Part shown: positions 1 to 10,548 of the stretch, one piece after another
Position numbering within the stretch: position 1 is the first letter of the stretch
How the letters are laid out: each line of letters starts with the position of its first letter
Assembly: GCA_033032175.1 (NCBI GenBank)
Contig: CM065329.1
Location: 11,910,985-11,974,984, forward strand
Length of the DNA: 64,000 nt
From: Saturnia japonica
Lineage: Eukaryota > Arthropoda > Insecta > Lepidoptera > Saturniidae
Reading direction: 5' to 3'
The notes under the pieces: model-generated
Told to the model about the DNA's origin: nothing
The model's database searches: none
Seen by the model: only the letters and a program-made list of their open reading frames with translations
Position numbers and translations under genes: made by a program

Positions 1-19
1 TATTTCCAATTGACTCCAA

Positions 20-345
20 ATCATCATTATCAAAATTTCAGCTGAAAGACTGACTGCTGGACATTGGCTTTCCTAAAGGATCAACAAAACAATTGGTCCT
101 GTGCTGCCTACATCCAATGACTTCCCGCAACCTATACCAGGTTGTTGGGTTACCTTGTGGTCTACTCTGTTTCTTCCGGTACGTGGCCTTCACTCAAAAA
201 ACCTTCGAACCAATCGGCCATCTGTTCTTCAAGCTACAAGTCCTACCCACTGCCACTTAAATATAATAATTCTTAGGCCTATGTCAGTGAATTGGGGTTT
301 TCTGCAGATATTCTCATTTCTGATCCAATCTTGCAAAGAAACTTT
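20..345 (-). mobile_element. Degraded 3' end of an RTE-like LINE
   Basis: On the minus strand this stretch resembles the better preserved copy at 1991-2430: a CAT-rich tail ('atcatcattatc' on the plus strand), then the 'cagc.gaaagac..ctgctggacat' block, then an antisense coding remnant (IRNENICRKPQFTDI..KWQWVG). It is an old, frameshifted copy of the reverse-transcriptase C-terminal region and 3' end. Confidence 0.6.
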
Positions 346-347
346 GA

Positions 348-452
348 GGGGGTCGACGAAGTGTGACATTGTGTCACAAGGGATAGGGCCCCACAATTTT
401 GGACCCCTCCCCACCCCTTGTCACACAATGTCACACTTCGTCGACCCCCCCT
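348..452. repeat. Inverted repeat (hairpin) with about 33-bp arms
   Basis: The stretch 'ggggtcgacgaagtgtgac' (from about 349) recurs as its reverse complement near 430-450, with a spacer rich in C and G ('agggccccacaattttgg'). The arms are nearly perfect complements. It abuts the LINE remnant at 20-345 and may be its own small foldback element. Confidence 0.6.
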
Positions 453-1280
453 CCCGCCCCTAAACGTGTGACGTAATTTATGGATGGCCCCTAGACCAAT
501 TAGCCCAAATATTTTTAGGGTGTATATAAGACGTCTAAGCAACTGCCTGGAGAAAAATCTCATAATATTGCTGATTAATTATTTAGTAAAAAATTAAAAC
601 ATGAACTGAAAATTTAAAGCATGTAATAGTTGAATTTAGGTATTTTTAAATTGCTCTGAAATGTGTGCTGTTCATGGTTTTATATACCATCTGTGTTGAT
701 TTGCTGATTTTACTTATATTATGTTAGTTTTTTTTACCGACAGTGATGTTCAAAATTTTTTATTCTCCTGAACTATGCATAATAGACAAGCAAGAGTTTT
801 ACTGTTGTATTTCAACTTGTGACGACTTAATGTAATAAATAGTTTTTTTACTTCAGCCACATTCTATTTTGTATATAACAGATTGGCTGATAAAGTTTGT
901 CTATGTAAATATTATTACTACGTCTATCACTTACTTTACTTAATTAAAAATATGAAAATCAATTAAAAGCTGCAAATATACAAAGCAAACAATTCGAGCG
1001 TCAAGTTGCATTTTTATTTCATATAGGATCAGCTAAATAATCCTACAAATTGATTCAAACTATAGGGATCTGCAATAAAAAGAATGTCACAAAATTGCCT
1101 CCCAAATCCCAGCACTGTGCGTAACTTGGTGTTTAGGCATAATTTGAACCAATTGACTGATTGATTAATTACTATGAACGTAGCGGATTTAATTTAGAAA
1201 TTCATTATTACCCTAATTTTTATTCTACATGTAAAATACAGTTTTTAATAGACTAATCAAGAAAAATTATATCCACTTAC

Positions 1281-1573
1281 CTAATATCAGCGTATAACCA
1301 TAAAATTAAATTCGCTATCTTCGTGTAGACGAAAGATGAGGACAAATAGTTAATCATTGTAACACTTCCCGCCTTTCGAGTCCTCAGCATAACTACTATA
1401 ATTAGGAAAAATAGTATTTCCGTTTCTCTGGTATCCAATTCACAGTCCGCGCTCGGAAATAAAAAATTGCAAATATATGGTGTACGCTTGCTAATAACAT
1501 AAGATAAGCTGAGCAAAATATTAACCCAGTAATAGGGTTTTAATAATTGTTTCATATCACTCTTGAAAGACAT
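1281..1573 (-). CDS. TMX2: TMX2-like thioredoxin-related transmembrane protein, first coding exon (partial gene)
   Basis: Exon 1 encodes 97 complete codons plus two bases (AG) of an Arg codon, starting at ATG 1573 and ending at a good donor (AG|GTAAGT). The protein shows a PYY motif with a first hydrophobic stretch (about residues 12-28), a polar loop with CELDTRETEI, then a second hydrophobic stretch (FFLIIVVML) and SSFVYTKIANLILWLYADIR. This order matches the N-terminus of TMX2: PYY, then REVEI, then FSKVANTILFF..DIR. TMX2 is an ER/mitochondria-contact membrane protein of the thioredoxin-related family; its thioredoxin-like domain lies in later exons, which must be left of this window because I found none in 1-1280. 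The family call rests on motif order recalled from the vertebrate protein; the exon structure is read directly. Confidence 0.72.
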
Positions 1574-1990
1574 TGTATTTTGTAAAATATTTAGAATTTT
1601 TATACAAAACTACGTCTTCTTTTTACACTTGTGTTATTATTCTGTGACAACTGACAGGGTTGCCGTTATATTATAGACTGTAGTAAAAAAAAATGATTGC
1701 CGTGTTTTGGGGTATACATACGTACTAGGCACAATAGGTTGAAAACTTGCCGTGTCTCATACATATTTAATTAAAAATGAAAACTTTCGCGATTGTTTGT
1801 TACCTATAGTTATAGAGCATTAAAAATAAATTGGCCAAGTACGAGTATAGAACTCACGCTTTGATATGAAGAAAAGGAATTAAATGACAAGTTGGTTACA
1901 AGCTCTGGTTATTGGTCTATAGTTACAAGTTTTAGACTAAGTACAAAGAAACTGAAAAACTTATACCTAACAAAAATACATGGAGCTAAG
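1574..1990. other. Upstream region of the TMX2-like gene
   Basis: AT-rich sequence just upstream of the ATG at 1573, presumably holding the 5' UTR and promoter. I see no clear TATA box or other site that decides the start, and no other gene. Confidence 0.3.
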
Positions 1991-2440
1991 TTCATCATCA
2001 TCATCATTTCAGCCGCAGGACGTCCACTGCTGAACATAGGCCTCCCCCATAGATCTCCAGAGCGACCGATCTTGTGCGGCCTGCACCCAACGGCTCCCAG
2101 TAACCTTTATTATGTCGTCTTTCCATCTAGTGGGGGGCCTTCCTACGCTGCGCTTTCCAGTGCGTGGTCTCCACTCGAGAACCTTTCTGCCCCAACGTCC
2201 GTCAGTTCTCCGAACTATGTGCCCCGCCCACTGCCACTTCAACTTGCTAATCCTTTTGGCTATGTCGGTTACCTTAGTTTGTCTACGAATTTCCTCATTT
2301 CTGATTCGATCTCGTAGAGAAACACCAAGCATAGCCCTCTCCATAGCTCGCTGAGCGACCTTGAGCTTTCTTATGAGGCCCACAGTGAGCGACCACGTCT
2401 CTGTGCTGTATGTCATCACTGGCAACACACACTGGTCAAA
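1991..2440 (-). mobile_element. 3' end of an RTE-like LINE, with reverse-transcriptase C-terminus
   Basis: An open frame of about 139 codons on the minus strand (2009-2428) encodes a typical LINE reverse-transcriptase C-terminus: TYSTETWSLT, then RAMLGVSLRDRIRNEEIR, KLKWQWAGHIVRR, DGRWGRKVLEWRPR and GRPPTRWKDDI. The 3' end carries a short (CAT)n tail (plus strand 'catcatcatcatcatttcag') and the insect-wide block 'gccgcaggacgtccactgctg'. It is 5' truncated, as expected for LINE insertion. Family: RTE-like by motif; the exact clade is inference. Confidence 0.8.
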
Positions 2441-2469
2441 GACTTTCGTCTTGAGGCACTGAGGTATTA

Positions 2470-3457
2470 TAATAAAGTTAAGTTATTAAGTTATAATAAA
2501 CTAAATCACTGACCCACATGGATATCTACATAGGTAACCTACACACTTACTATATATACATTACACACCTAACACGTACCTACACAAATAACACATTTAC
2601 GTGCTCAAGTATTACACGATCCAGACTTTTTGTACTAGTCTTTTCGTAGAACTTCTTTATAAGTATATCTAAAAGAGATCAATGAAATTATGAATTTTAG
2701 TTATTAACGCAATTCACATTATTATTTTAAAATTATAATTCAATTGTAGGTATTAAAAATTTAAAGCTTTCCGGTTTATGTTATGCGAGAATGATTATTT
2801 TTAATTTAAAATGGCTATATGGAATCAATTTGGAACTATGCTCGCAGCTTTGTAACAAATAATGCAGCATTACGATATAAACTTTATCTCTATAATTAAT
2901 CAAAGTTATCCAACAAAATCTAAATATTTTTATAACGAAATAATATGAATTTATCTCTATATGTATTTTGAGATTTGTAAATAATATTACAAGCCAGTAT
3001 AAATGCTTCAGAATTGTCTACTAAAACCCATAATAAACTGTATTTTGATTTAAATTGTTTGCAAATACTATGGCAACTAATAAAAATTATTATTATTTGT
3101 AGTCGATTTCTATTGGTTTGTCGCGTTTCGAGATCACACGGTCAATCTATAAGCTGTCCTTTCATGCAAATTTTCTATACAAAATAATTTCGATGTTTCT
3201 TAAGTGGCAGGTGTCCTGCGACGGCTGTTTTATTAAAAAAAAAAAAGTTTTTATGTACAATAATTTATTTACAAAATTAAAGACTACAATTTACTGTAAT
3301 ATAAAAAGAGCGCGGAGAAGCGCTACAATTAAAACTGTCAGTAAAAAAATGGTGTGTACTCAAGTAAGCACGTAAAAAGTGACACCCCTTTGTGAAAAAA
3401 ACAAAAATAACTCCTTAACATGTTACGTACGTACGTGATGAAGTTAGGAATCAGTGA
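2470..3457. other. AT-rich intergenic sequence
   Basis: No gene, RNA or clear mobile element recognised. Short open frames here lack known motifs. Confidence 0.4.
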
Positions 3458-3465
3458 CATTCATT

Positions 3466-3801
3466 CGGCCCCGGATCTACGATTTTTTTGAACCGGGGCA
3501 AAAACTTGATATTGTCGCCCCTTCTCTCCAGCGTTTGAGATAAGTTGTTAAAAACACACAAATAAAATACTGGGTGGCATTTTTTGTAAAGTGGACAATA
3601 AGAACCCTTTAATTTTCTAAATCTTCTAAATTTTTCATTTGTGTGACTTCGTGTAAGAATTTTTCTAGAAGATAAAACCATGTTTTTTTTCTTTTGGCGC
3701 CAAGCATTTTATGAATCAATTTGTTTTTTTTCTTTGTCCACCATATTATGATTTTGGCGCCCCTTGAAACTGCCCAGTATGTCCCCCGAGATCCGGGGCT
3801 G
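3466..3801. mobile_element. hAT-like MITE with 8-bp target duplication
   Basis: Terminal inverted repeats start 'cggccccggatcta' on the left and, read inward from the right, 'cagccccggatctcgg'. Both ends are flanked by the direct 8-mer CATTCATT (3458-3465 and 3802-3809). An 8-bp duplication with termini near CAGGGCCCCGGA fits the hAT superfamily. There is no transposase, so the copy is non-autonomous (336 bp). Confidence 0.8.
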
Positions 3802-3814
3802 CATTCATTACTTT

Positions 3815-4970
3815 CACTTCTTTTTTTGTTGTGTGTGTTTCGTTTAAATTCTCTTACAAAATGTTTAAAAAGACAATAATATGAATTAACTTTATTATCG
3901 CTAATTTCTTAAAGTTGCACTACCGTTACATGATGCGGTGCGCAGTTATCAGTTTTACCGTCTACTAAACGCACCAAAAGAACTATATTTAAAATCGATC
4001 AAAATTCAATACGGTTACATAATTATAATAATAATAATAAACAAAGTTATTTTATTTTATTTTTTGTTCACTGTTCTTTCACGTAAAGTCTATCAATCAT
4101 TTATATGTATATTAATATGTTTTTATTGTATATTCATATCTGAATTTCTTAAGTCAAATGTCACACACAATACGTACTTTTAACCTGCTTTATTTGACGT
4201 CGATAGGCGTTTTTGCGGCATAATTTTTTATTATTTTTAAAGGTGTCTTAATAAATAAATATTAAACATGGATATTATTTTCAACGTATAAGGTATTTAC
4301 AAGGACTATATTAAACAAAAAAAAAAAAACAACTTGAATGATTTTGAAGAGTTCCCTGGTGTGTCTTCGAAGTTGAAGGTCGAATGCAATGAAATTAAAA
4401 TGGGACCACCTTTTAGGTACCCCCATTGAACAAAAAATGGTTATGGCTGAACATCCATAAAAAAACATTCAAATTGAGTAATGAAGTAGTCTTTTGTTGA
4501 GGTCTGTTAAAAATAATTTTCTAAAAGTTGTCTACTGAACGATTTTAGAGACCACTTTTTCAAGTACCTATTTACTTTATTAAATTATTTTTCGGGAGCT
4601 TTTTTAGATGTTCTCTCACAAATATGGAGGTAAAGGTAAGAAAACCCGTCTTATAAAGGGGGACAAGTTGAAAAGTGTCCAGGCTATAAGAAGCAAATTA
4701 TAATTATAGAACTCACCAAAATGGCGCTAGTGTAACAAGAGGGAATGATACTTTTGTAATTAAAAGTTTGTTGTGTGAAAATTTGTCCAAGTGAGCAAAA
4801 ATTAACATATAATCCTGGGTCATATTGACGGTATCTTTAAAATTTTACACGCAACATTTTTTCATGCATAGAGATGGTACTCGTGGTTTCTACCGTCCAT
4901 GCTCAAAGTACTTCACTCGTATAAAGGCAATTTATGAAAGGCTACTAACAAACAAGCATGAGTTTTTGGC
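3815..4970. other. AT-rich intergenic sequence with a dispersed repeat
   Basis: The block around 4380-4480 ('atggttatggctgaacatccataaaaa') is shared, in inverted orientation, with 5960-6000 ('tttatggatgttcagccataa'). It is therefore a repeat, not a gene, despite an open frame on the minus strand at 4262-4468. Nothing else recognised. Confidence 0.4.
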
Positions 4971-5288
4971 GGGATCTTGAAGTGACATGTTGTGGTTTTT
5001 ATTTTTAATTCATTTACTTAGGTTTTTGACCTTATATTATGTAATATTGGTGGCGTTTTGCGTGATATAGTTTAGTTTTTGTGCATAAGTGAGGTGGATT
5101 ATAAATATAAGCTGAAAGCATTCATTCCGAGATCCCACAAAAACTTCCTAGAAAGTTCTAACAAGGGAGCCACCATCTTGTTAGGATACTGATTCGTCAT
5201 AACATATGACAATATAATTCACTCGATAATGGCAGTAATGGTCTTCATTAAAGAGGACCGGTTGCCAAGTTAGGAAGAAGAAGAAGAA
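4971..5288 (+). mobile_element. Short (GAA)n-tailed retroposon, copy B
   Basis: Sense copy of the family described at 22188-22518. It begins near 'ttggcgggatcttgaagtgac', contains 'tgcgtgatatagtttagttttt' and 'gggagccaccatcttgtta', and ends 'ccaagttaggaagaagaag'. Three other copies lie in the window. It has no open frame and no tRNA-like promoter boxes that I can see. Confidence 0.75.
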
Positions 5289-5289
5289 C

Positions 5290-6273
5290 TAATAAGCATC
5301 TGCCGATTTTAGTGTTCAAAGACTTAACAGCGGTAATTCCATAGTACTACTATTTTTTTTTTAATTTTAACATAAGGTATATGAAATATGACTTTAGTTT
5401 TCCATCAGACTCATTACTAACGTTTCTCAGAGGACTTTGGTGATAATTGAAATATGAATATTGACCAGTGTTACCATATTTCTCAATGACTTTAGAAAAT
5501 TCTCTCATATTAATTGCTAAACATGTTAAACAAAATTATATTATTTACTTGAAATATTCTGCAAGCTTTATTACAATATTTTGAAATTGTTCACTTTAAG
5601 TACCATAGCATGTTTTAAATACACATTCCAGTAAAACCATGGAATCTCGACTCCATATATTTTACAATATTCGGATAATTCGTAAATGTCTCTGAAAAAT
5701 TGAGTGAAATTAAGGTGGCGTTACTATCGCAAAAGTGCTATTTTTGGTCATACAGTTGTAATGTATGGCCATAGATAAGGTAGTTATAAATATTTGTTTT
5801 TCCTATGTACCTTACGAAGTCTAGTAAATCAGTCTCGCAATATGTGTCATTGTTTCATTACGTTAAACATTCCAATAGTATGTTATTTTAGGCCGTTAGC
5901 ACCATTTTTTAACCGATTTAAAAAAAAAATAGGGAGCTTATTCAATTCGAATGCAAACATATTTTTTTATGGATGTTCAGCCATAACTTATTTGTTTATT
6001 AACCGATTTCGATGATTATTTTTTTGATCGAAGATACACCACGCAACTCCTTGAAATTATCAAAGTAGGTTTTCTTTTTTCTTAAAAATTGTCTTGATAC
6101 TGTTAACTTCAGGTCTTGATACTTAACGCCATTTTGTTAATCTTTGGAACACTTTTATAATTCATTTCAGTCAAATTCCCCTATGAGTCACAATACTTCC
6201 TTGTCGTTACCCTCTGTAGTCTCGACTGATAGCCTCGGAGATAATATTAAACAAAAAAAAACTTAGTTACATA
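5290..6273. other. Intergenic sequence and likely 3' UTR of the last zinc-finger exon
   Basis: AT-rich. It holds the second copy of the 'atggatgttcagccataa' repeat (about 5960-6000). The part nearest 6273 is probably the 3' UTR of the exon ending at 6274. No strong AATAAA sits close to the stop on the minus strand. Confidence 0.35.
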
Positions 6274-7506
6274 TCAATTAATTTCGGTTATATAAAACAG
6301 TCCTTGTACCGAATGCGCCCGGTCCATATGTTTCTTTAGCTCGTGTTTCCTTACAAAAGACGCCGTACATTGTACACAGTGCAACTTAACCCCTTTGTTG
6401 TGCTTCCGTTTGGCGTGCTCGCTTCTCCGCGACGCCGATATGAAACACTCGTCACAATCTTCACACTTGTACGGCTTCTCGCCTGTATGACGTCGCTTGT
6501 GATACACTGCGGCCATCCTAGTCACTAATTTCACTCCACATATATCACATTCGAAGTTCCTAGCGCGCGTGTGTACGACCGTATGCTCCGCGAGGCGGGC
6601 CGGCGTGTAAAACCGCTTCCCGCACCATTGACATTCGTGAGGCCTAACGTCCATGTGGATCCATAATATATGGTTTTTCAATTGCGGTCGAGACGTGTAC
6701 GTTTTACCGCAATAGTCACACGTGTAGTTGGCCAAATCGCGAATGTTCGATCTGCGATTGCGAGGTAACTGCGTGAGGTCAGGCTTCGCGTCCGGTTCAC
6801 ACTGAGACCTGTGCTCTCTATAACAGCCTCGGTTCGTGAACTGAGTCCCGCACGCCCTACATGTACGCACCATATGCATTTGGGCATGGTGATCAAACGT
6901 CACCTTTCTAGGAAAACTCCTCCCGCAGTCCGTACACGTGAAGGAGCCAGGTTTGTGACACCTCGCTACGTGTTCAGCCAAGTGAGTTTTTTCGGGAAAT
7001 AATAAGGGACAATCGGTACATAGGAGCACGTCGGTGCCGTGTACCGATTTCATATGTTCCTTCATTTTCTCACCGCGAAGGATAACCTCTCCACATATGA
7101 CGCACGCTTCCTTTTGCCCACTATTCATTAAGTGCATAGCTAAGTGGTGAGGACTCGAAAATATTTTCTCACAGTCCGGACAACTACAAGATGGCCCCGC
7201 ACGGTCGTTCCGCGGTTTTCTCCTAACAGGTTTTTTAGTCACAACCGCCCTCAGCCTGTCGAGTATCGTTTTGGGATCGCTGGCGTAGTCTTTTACCGTT
7301 TGTATGACAATGTCGTTTGGATGTATGAACGCACATAAGGATTTCATTGGGGTCGAAACAGTGAATGGCAAGGCGTTGAGACCGTTTACTGCTTTCGTCC
7401 ACACTTTCTGTGATGATTGAACGAAAGTGCGGAATTCGCCGGCCGCTAGCGCAGCGCTTACACAATTAACGCATGCGCCTTTTGGGCATAGTGACTCTTC
7501 GTGAAT
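6274..7506 (-). CDS. ZAD/C2H2 zinc-finger locus, alternative terminal exon 4 (distal)
   Basis: Terminal exon of 410 codons plus stop. It begins after a TTTCAG acceptor in phase 0, so an internal start is not needed. The first residues are the second half of a ZAD: LCPKGACVNC, GEF, then VW. A linker follows (residues about 45-100), then about ten zinc fingers: CPDCEKIF..H, an ACVICG finger, CTDC, CTDCGRSF, a C2HC finger (CRACGTQF..C), then five classic C2H2 fingers, one followed by the linker TGEKPY. The N-terminal half of the ZAD, including the CRIC pair, is not in or just upstream of this exon. The 1.5 kb upstream contains a LINE fragment and repeats only. It probably joins the ZAD exon at 19396-19581, giving a 472-aa DNA-binding factor. 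It could instead be a decayed gene that lost its 5' end, but the frame is fully open. Confidence 0.85.
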   Translation of the reverse strand: MHEESLCPKGACVNCVSAALAAGEFRTFVQSSQKVWTKAVNGLNALPFTVSTPMKSLCAFIHPNDIVIQTVKDYASDPKTILDRLRAVVTKKPVRRKPRNDRAGPSCSCPDCEKIFSSPHHLAMHLMNSGQKEACVICGEVILRGEKMKEHMKSVHGTDVLLCTDCPLLFPEKTHLAEHVARCHKPGSFTCTDCGRSFPRKVTFDHHAQMHMVRTCRACGTQFTNRGCYREHRSQCEPDAKPDLTQLPRNRRSNIRDLANYTCDYCGKTYTSRPQLKNHILWIHMDVRPHECQWCGKRFYTPARLAEHTVVHTRARNFECDICGVKLVTRMAAVYHKRRHTGEKPYKCEDCDECFISASRRSEHAKRKHNKGVKLHCVQCTASFVRKHELKKHMDRAHSVQGLFYITEIN

Positions 7507-7589
7507 CTGAAATGTTTCACAGTTAATTAATAAACATTAAGAAATTCAATAAGGCTAGTGTTCCCAAAGTAAATAAGTATCAAGAAGAA

Positions 7590-8290
7590 CTGGAGCAAGT
7601 GACTGTGTTTGTACACTTAGGATCGATGTTTACTAGGGATGGAAAGTGTAGAAGTAATATTGAAAGGAGAGTAAACACTGGGAAAATTGTGAATGGGGCG
7701 TTGCACACCTTTTTGAACAGCCATAAAATTTCTACGAAAGCTCGTCTGGTTGTGCATAGAGGAGTGTTGGTTCCAACAGGAGAGAAAGATGGGTGTGGCA
7801 AAAAAGCATGAAAGTAAAATAAATGCAGAAGAAATGAGAGCGTTAAAAAATATGTTAGGAGTGAAATTGAGTGACAGAATAAGTAATAGTGTGTTAAGAA
7901 AACGTTGTGGTGTAAAAGAAGATATAGTAACATGGATTGAGAGTGGGATGCTTAGATGGTTTAAGGGTGAATTAAAGAAGAACGACTGAACAGATTTATA
8001 GGCCGAGCGTGAATGAAAACGTTAGAGGAAGAAACGAACGTTTAACGATCAAATCGGGGACGTTCTGAAAAAAAGTTAGGTCAAGAGTACTCTAAACCGA
8101 CGAGCATGCATGAAAAGACTAATGAATGTTGAAGAATCGAAAGATGTATGCCAGGATCGTAGCAAGTGGAAGGACGTGGTCCTATCCTAGCCCGTTGGGA
8201 AAGAGGCGTGATTTATGTTTCCAAAGTATGCGCCGAGGCAAGCTGAGGCGCTGCATGGAGTAAGCAGCGGTGAATCAGAAAGTAAATTTC
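7590..8290 (+). mobile_element. LINE fragment (reverse-transcriptase C-terminal region), frameshifted
   Basis: Two overlapping frames encode LINE-type segments: VFVHLGSMFTRDGKCRSNI..RRVNTGKIVNGALH and STKARLVVHRGVLVPT in one frame (7599-7811), then KKHESKINAEEMRALKNMLG and GMLRWF in another (7750-7989). The join near 7780 lacks the usual LMYGSESW segment, so there is a small internal deletion. Further homologous sequence runs to about 8220 ('gcaagtggaaggacgtggtc'). A related fragment lies at 35230-35640. It sits in the presumed long intron of the zinc-finger locus. Confidence 0.8.
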
Positions 8291-8399
8291 AATAGTTTTT
8301 ATGAATGATTTTAAAATAGAATTTATGCAGGTAACATAATATAATAAAAGGAAACAAGAAACCCAACTGCAACACAATCACATATTTTTTTCCTATTTT

Positions 8400-8560
8400 T
8401 GCTTTTTATTTGAATCCCAAAAGACGTACTTAAATATTATATAGCCTATGTCACTTCCACAATGAAGACGAATCCAACGACACCTCGTATACTAAAATCC
8501 TTCAAGCTGTTTAGGCTACAAAGCGTGACAAAGAAGTAGACATACATACATACGCTCGAA
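8400..8560 (+). repeat. Dispersed repeat shared with 15610-15760
   Basis: The block 'cttaaatattatatagcctatgtcac' through 'agcgtgacaaagaa.tagacatac' recurs at 15610-15760 with few changes. It is typical of tails of Lepidopteran non-autonomous elements. No coding potential. Confidence 0.6.
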
Positions 8561-8935
8561 AGACATAACCCTCCTTTTCGTAGTCAGGTAATAAAATAGA
8601 CATTTTTTATTTTTGTTACCTTTAATACAAAGCTATCTGTAATGAAATGCGTTTACGGATGTTCAAATAATACTAACGAAATTAAATTTTATCGGTCTAA
8701 GTTTATCTCAAACTATTAAAAAAAGGTTTATTGATTGATTTTTTTGCAATGGCTACATTACTGAATCTATATTGCATAATGATTCCCGGTTATAGTATAA
8801 TCGAAATAATTGTAGACGCCAAGACTTTTCAATCGAGTTGTTTTTCAATTGTATCGATATAACCATAAAGCGTAGAAAGCTAAGGTGCACGGTGCTGTCG
8901 GGAACCGAATACAATTGAAAAATTAAACAATCGAC

Positions 8936-8941
8936 TTTATT
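8936..8941 (-). terminator. Poly(A) signal after zinc-finger terminal exon 3
   Basis: AATAAA on the minus strand, about 36 bp beyond the stop codon at 8977. It supports the exon at 8977-10209 being a true transcript end. Confidence 0.5.
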
Positions 8942-8976
8942 CACTCAAAGATGCACATCATTAATCTTACTAGTGT

Positions 8977-10209
8977 CTAACATTTCATCTTAAACCGTCT
9001 CTTCATGGGACCATCATTCGTCTTCTTGGGCACATTAATCACATCGAAATGGACAGATAAGTAATGCTTCTTCAATTCCCAAGGCCTTACAAATCTAGCA
9101 GAGCATTTGTCACAAGCATGTGGCATTTCCGTCGTGCCCCTGTGCCTTCGCTTCACATGATCCAGTCGTCTAGACGCTGAAAGGAATCGATCTCCACAAA
9201 TCTCACACTCGTAAGGACGTTCTCCGGTATGGATTCTCTGATGCAACTGATAACCCAGTTCCGTGCGCATTTTTGCTCCACAATAACATTGGAAGATTTT
9301 CCGCTCTTCCCTGTGAGTCTTTTGGTGAGACTTCAAATGGCCAAGCGTCGACGTTCGCTTCCCGCACTCTTGACAAGTAAACGGCAGCACATTAAGATGC
9401 TTTTGTATTATATGTACCTTTAAAGATGGCTTCTTATTGTACTCTATATTGCAATAATCGCATATGAATACGGATTGTTTGGGTTCCGCTTTGATTTTAC
9501 ACTGCTTTTGGTGATATTTGAAACATTGTCTATTGTAGAAGCTGCTATTGCAGGATTTGCAATAGAACAGCGTATGAGAGTACATGTGGGCTCGCAGCGC
9601 CCTGCTGTTGTTGAAACCAAAGCCGCAATAGCCGCAGGAAAACGTGTTCGGACCGTGTGTCGATAACCAATGCTGCTCAAATTCATTTTGCTCGTTGAAC
9701 ACCGCGTTACATACGTAGCAATCTATTACGGTTATTCCGTGAATTCCCAATAGATGCTTATGCAAACTGTTCTTTGGTACAACGCTACCACATTTCCTAC
9801 AAGCTCTTTTCAATGAATTTCGAAGATGATGGTTGAGAAATTCAGGATTAGTAAAGTTCATCCCACAATCCGGACACACGCAATTTATTAGTTCGAAAAT
9901 GCGTTTAGCTCTTCGTGTGGGCTTCTCTGTCACTTGCGGTTCTCTGAATTTATTATTCAGTTTATTCAACGCTTCATCTGGATTTGATGCTACATTAACC
10001 TGATCAGTGACCATTGAGATGTCATTACCGAAGAACACATATAATGTTTTGTCAGAATCTGTGGGTTCTTGTATGTTGGCAAAACATGTAGTGGTCTTTT
10101 CCCATTGGATGTTCGATTGGAGGCATAGTTCTCTGAAGTGGAATGATGTAATTGTGTCTTCGGAACATCGTCGGCAGAGACCCCGCGGCAGGACCGTCTC
10201 GTCCACCAT
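8977..10209 (-). CDS. ZAD/C2H2 zinc-finger locus, alternative terminal exon 3
   Basis: Terminal exon of 410 codons plus stop, following a TTTCAG acceptor. The first codon is ATG by chance (MVDETVLPRGLCRRC), which could make gene finders call it a stand-alone gene. Its start aligns with the ZAD second half of the sister exons: LPRGLCRRC, FRELC, QW, then LYVFFGND. After a linker come about ten fingers in the same order as in the sister exons, including the C2HC finger CKSCNSSFYNRQCF..C and the TGERPY linker. The frame upstream of the acceptor does not continue it, and the 340 bp to the next exon hold no CRIC-type pair. It most likely splices to the ZAD exon at 19396-19581. Role: sequence-specific DNA-binding nuclear protein; targets unknown. 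Confidence 0.87.
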   Translation of the reverse strand: MVDETVLPRGLCRRCSEDTITSFHFRELCLQSNIQWEKTTTCFANIQEPTDSDKTLYVFFGNDISMVTDQVNVASNPDEALNKLNNKFREPQVTEKPTRRAKRIFELINCVCPDCGMNFTNPEFLNHHLRNSLKRACRKCGSVVPKNSLHKHLLGIHGITVIDCYVCNAVFNEQNEFEQHWLSTHGPNTFSCGYCGFGFNNSRALRAHMYSHTLFYCKSCNSSFYNRQCFKYHQKQCKIKAEPKQSVFICDYCNIEYNKKPSLKVHIIQKHLNVLPFTCQECGKRTSTLGHLKSHQKTHREERKIFQCYCGAKMRTELGYQLHQRIHTGERPYECEICGDRFLSASRRLDHVKRRHRGTTEMPHACDKCSARFVRPWELKKHYLSVHFDVINVPKKTNDGPMKRRFKMKC

Positions 10210-10499
10210 CTGAAACGACGTCAGGTTTCAGTCTGCCCGTTTCCATTTTAATCTCCAACACATAGTAAACACCAATTTTTTTATGTAGAGTAGTGTAAAT
10301 AAAATATAATTTACGCAATGGCTGTAGACCAACTATTATTGTGCAATATAGTTTATCCGGAAAAAATAATTTCATTTCCTTTGTACCGACGTACTGTAAA
10401 AGTTGATCTACGTTTTACGTTTTTTGTTTTTGTTTTAATCAACAAAGAAAATAAAGAATTTCAAGTATCAATTAATCAAAATTCGAATAATTGTAGTAT

Positions 10500-10505
10500 T
10501 TTAAT
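10500..10505 (-). terminator. Possible poly(A) signal after zinc-finger terminal exon 2
   Basis: ATTAAA on the minus strand, about 45 bp beyond the stop at 10549. It is a weaker variant signal but well placed. Confidence 0.35.
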
Positions 10506-10548
10506 CGCTATATTAAACAACGTACATTAATTTAAAAAACGAGTGCCT

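Noticed and set aside
10052..10375. 107-codon minus-strand ORF upstream of zinc-finger terminal exon 3
   Set aside because: Different frame from the zinc-finger exon, and it crosses the TTTCAG acceptor. No ZAD cysteines, so it is not the missing 5' half.
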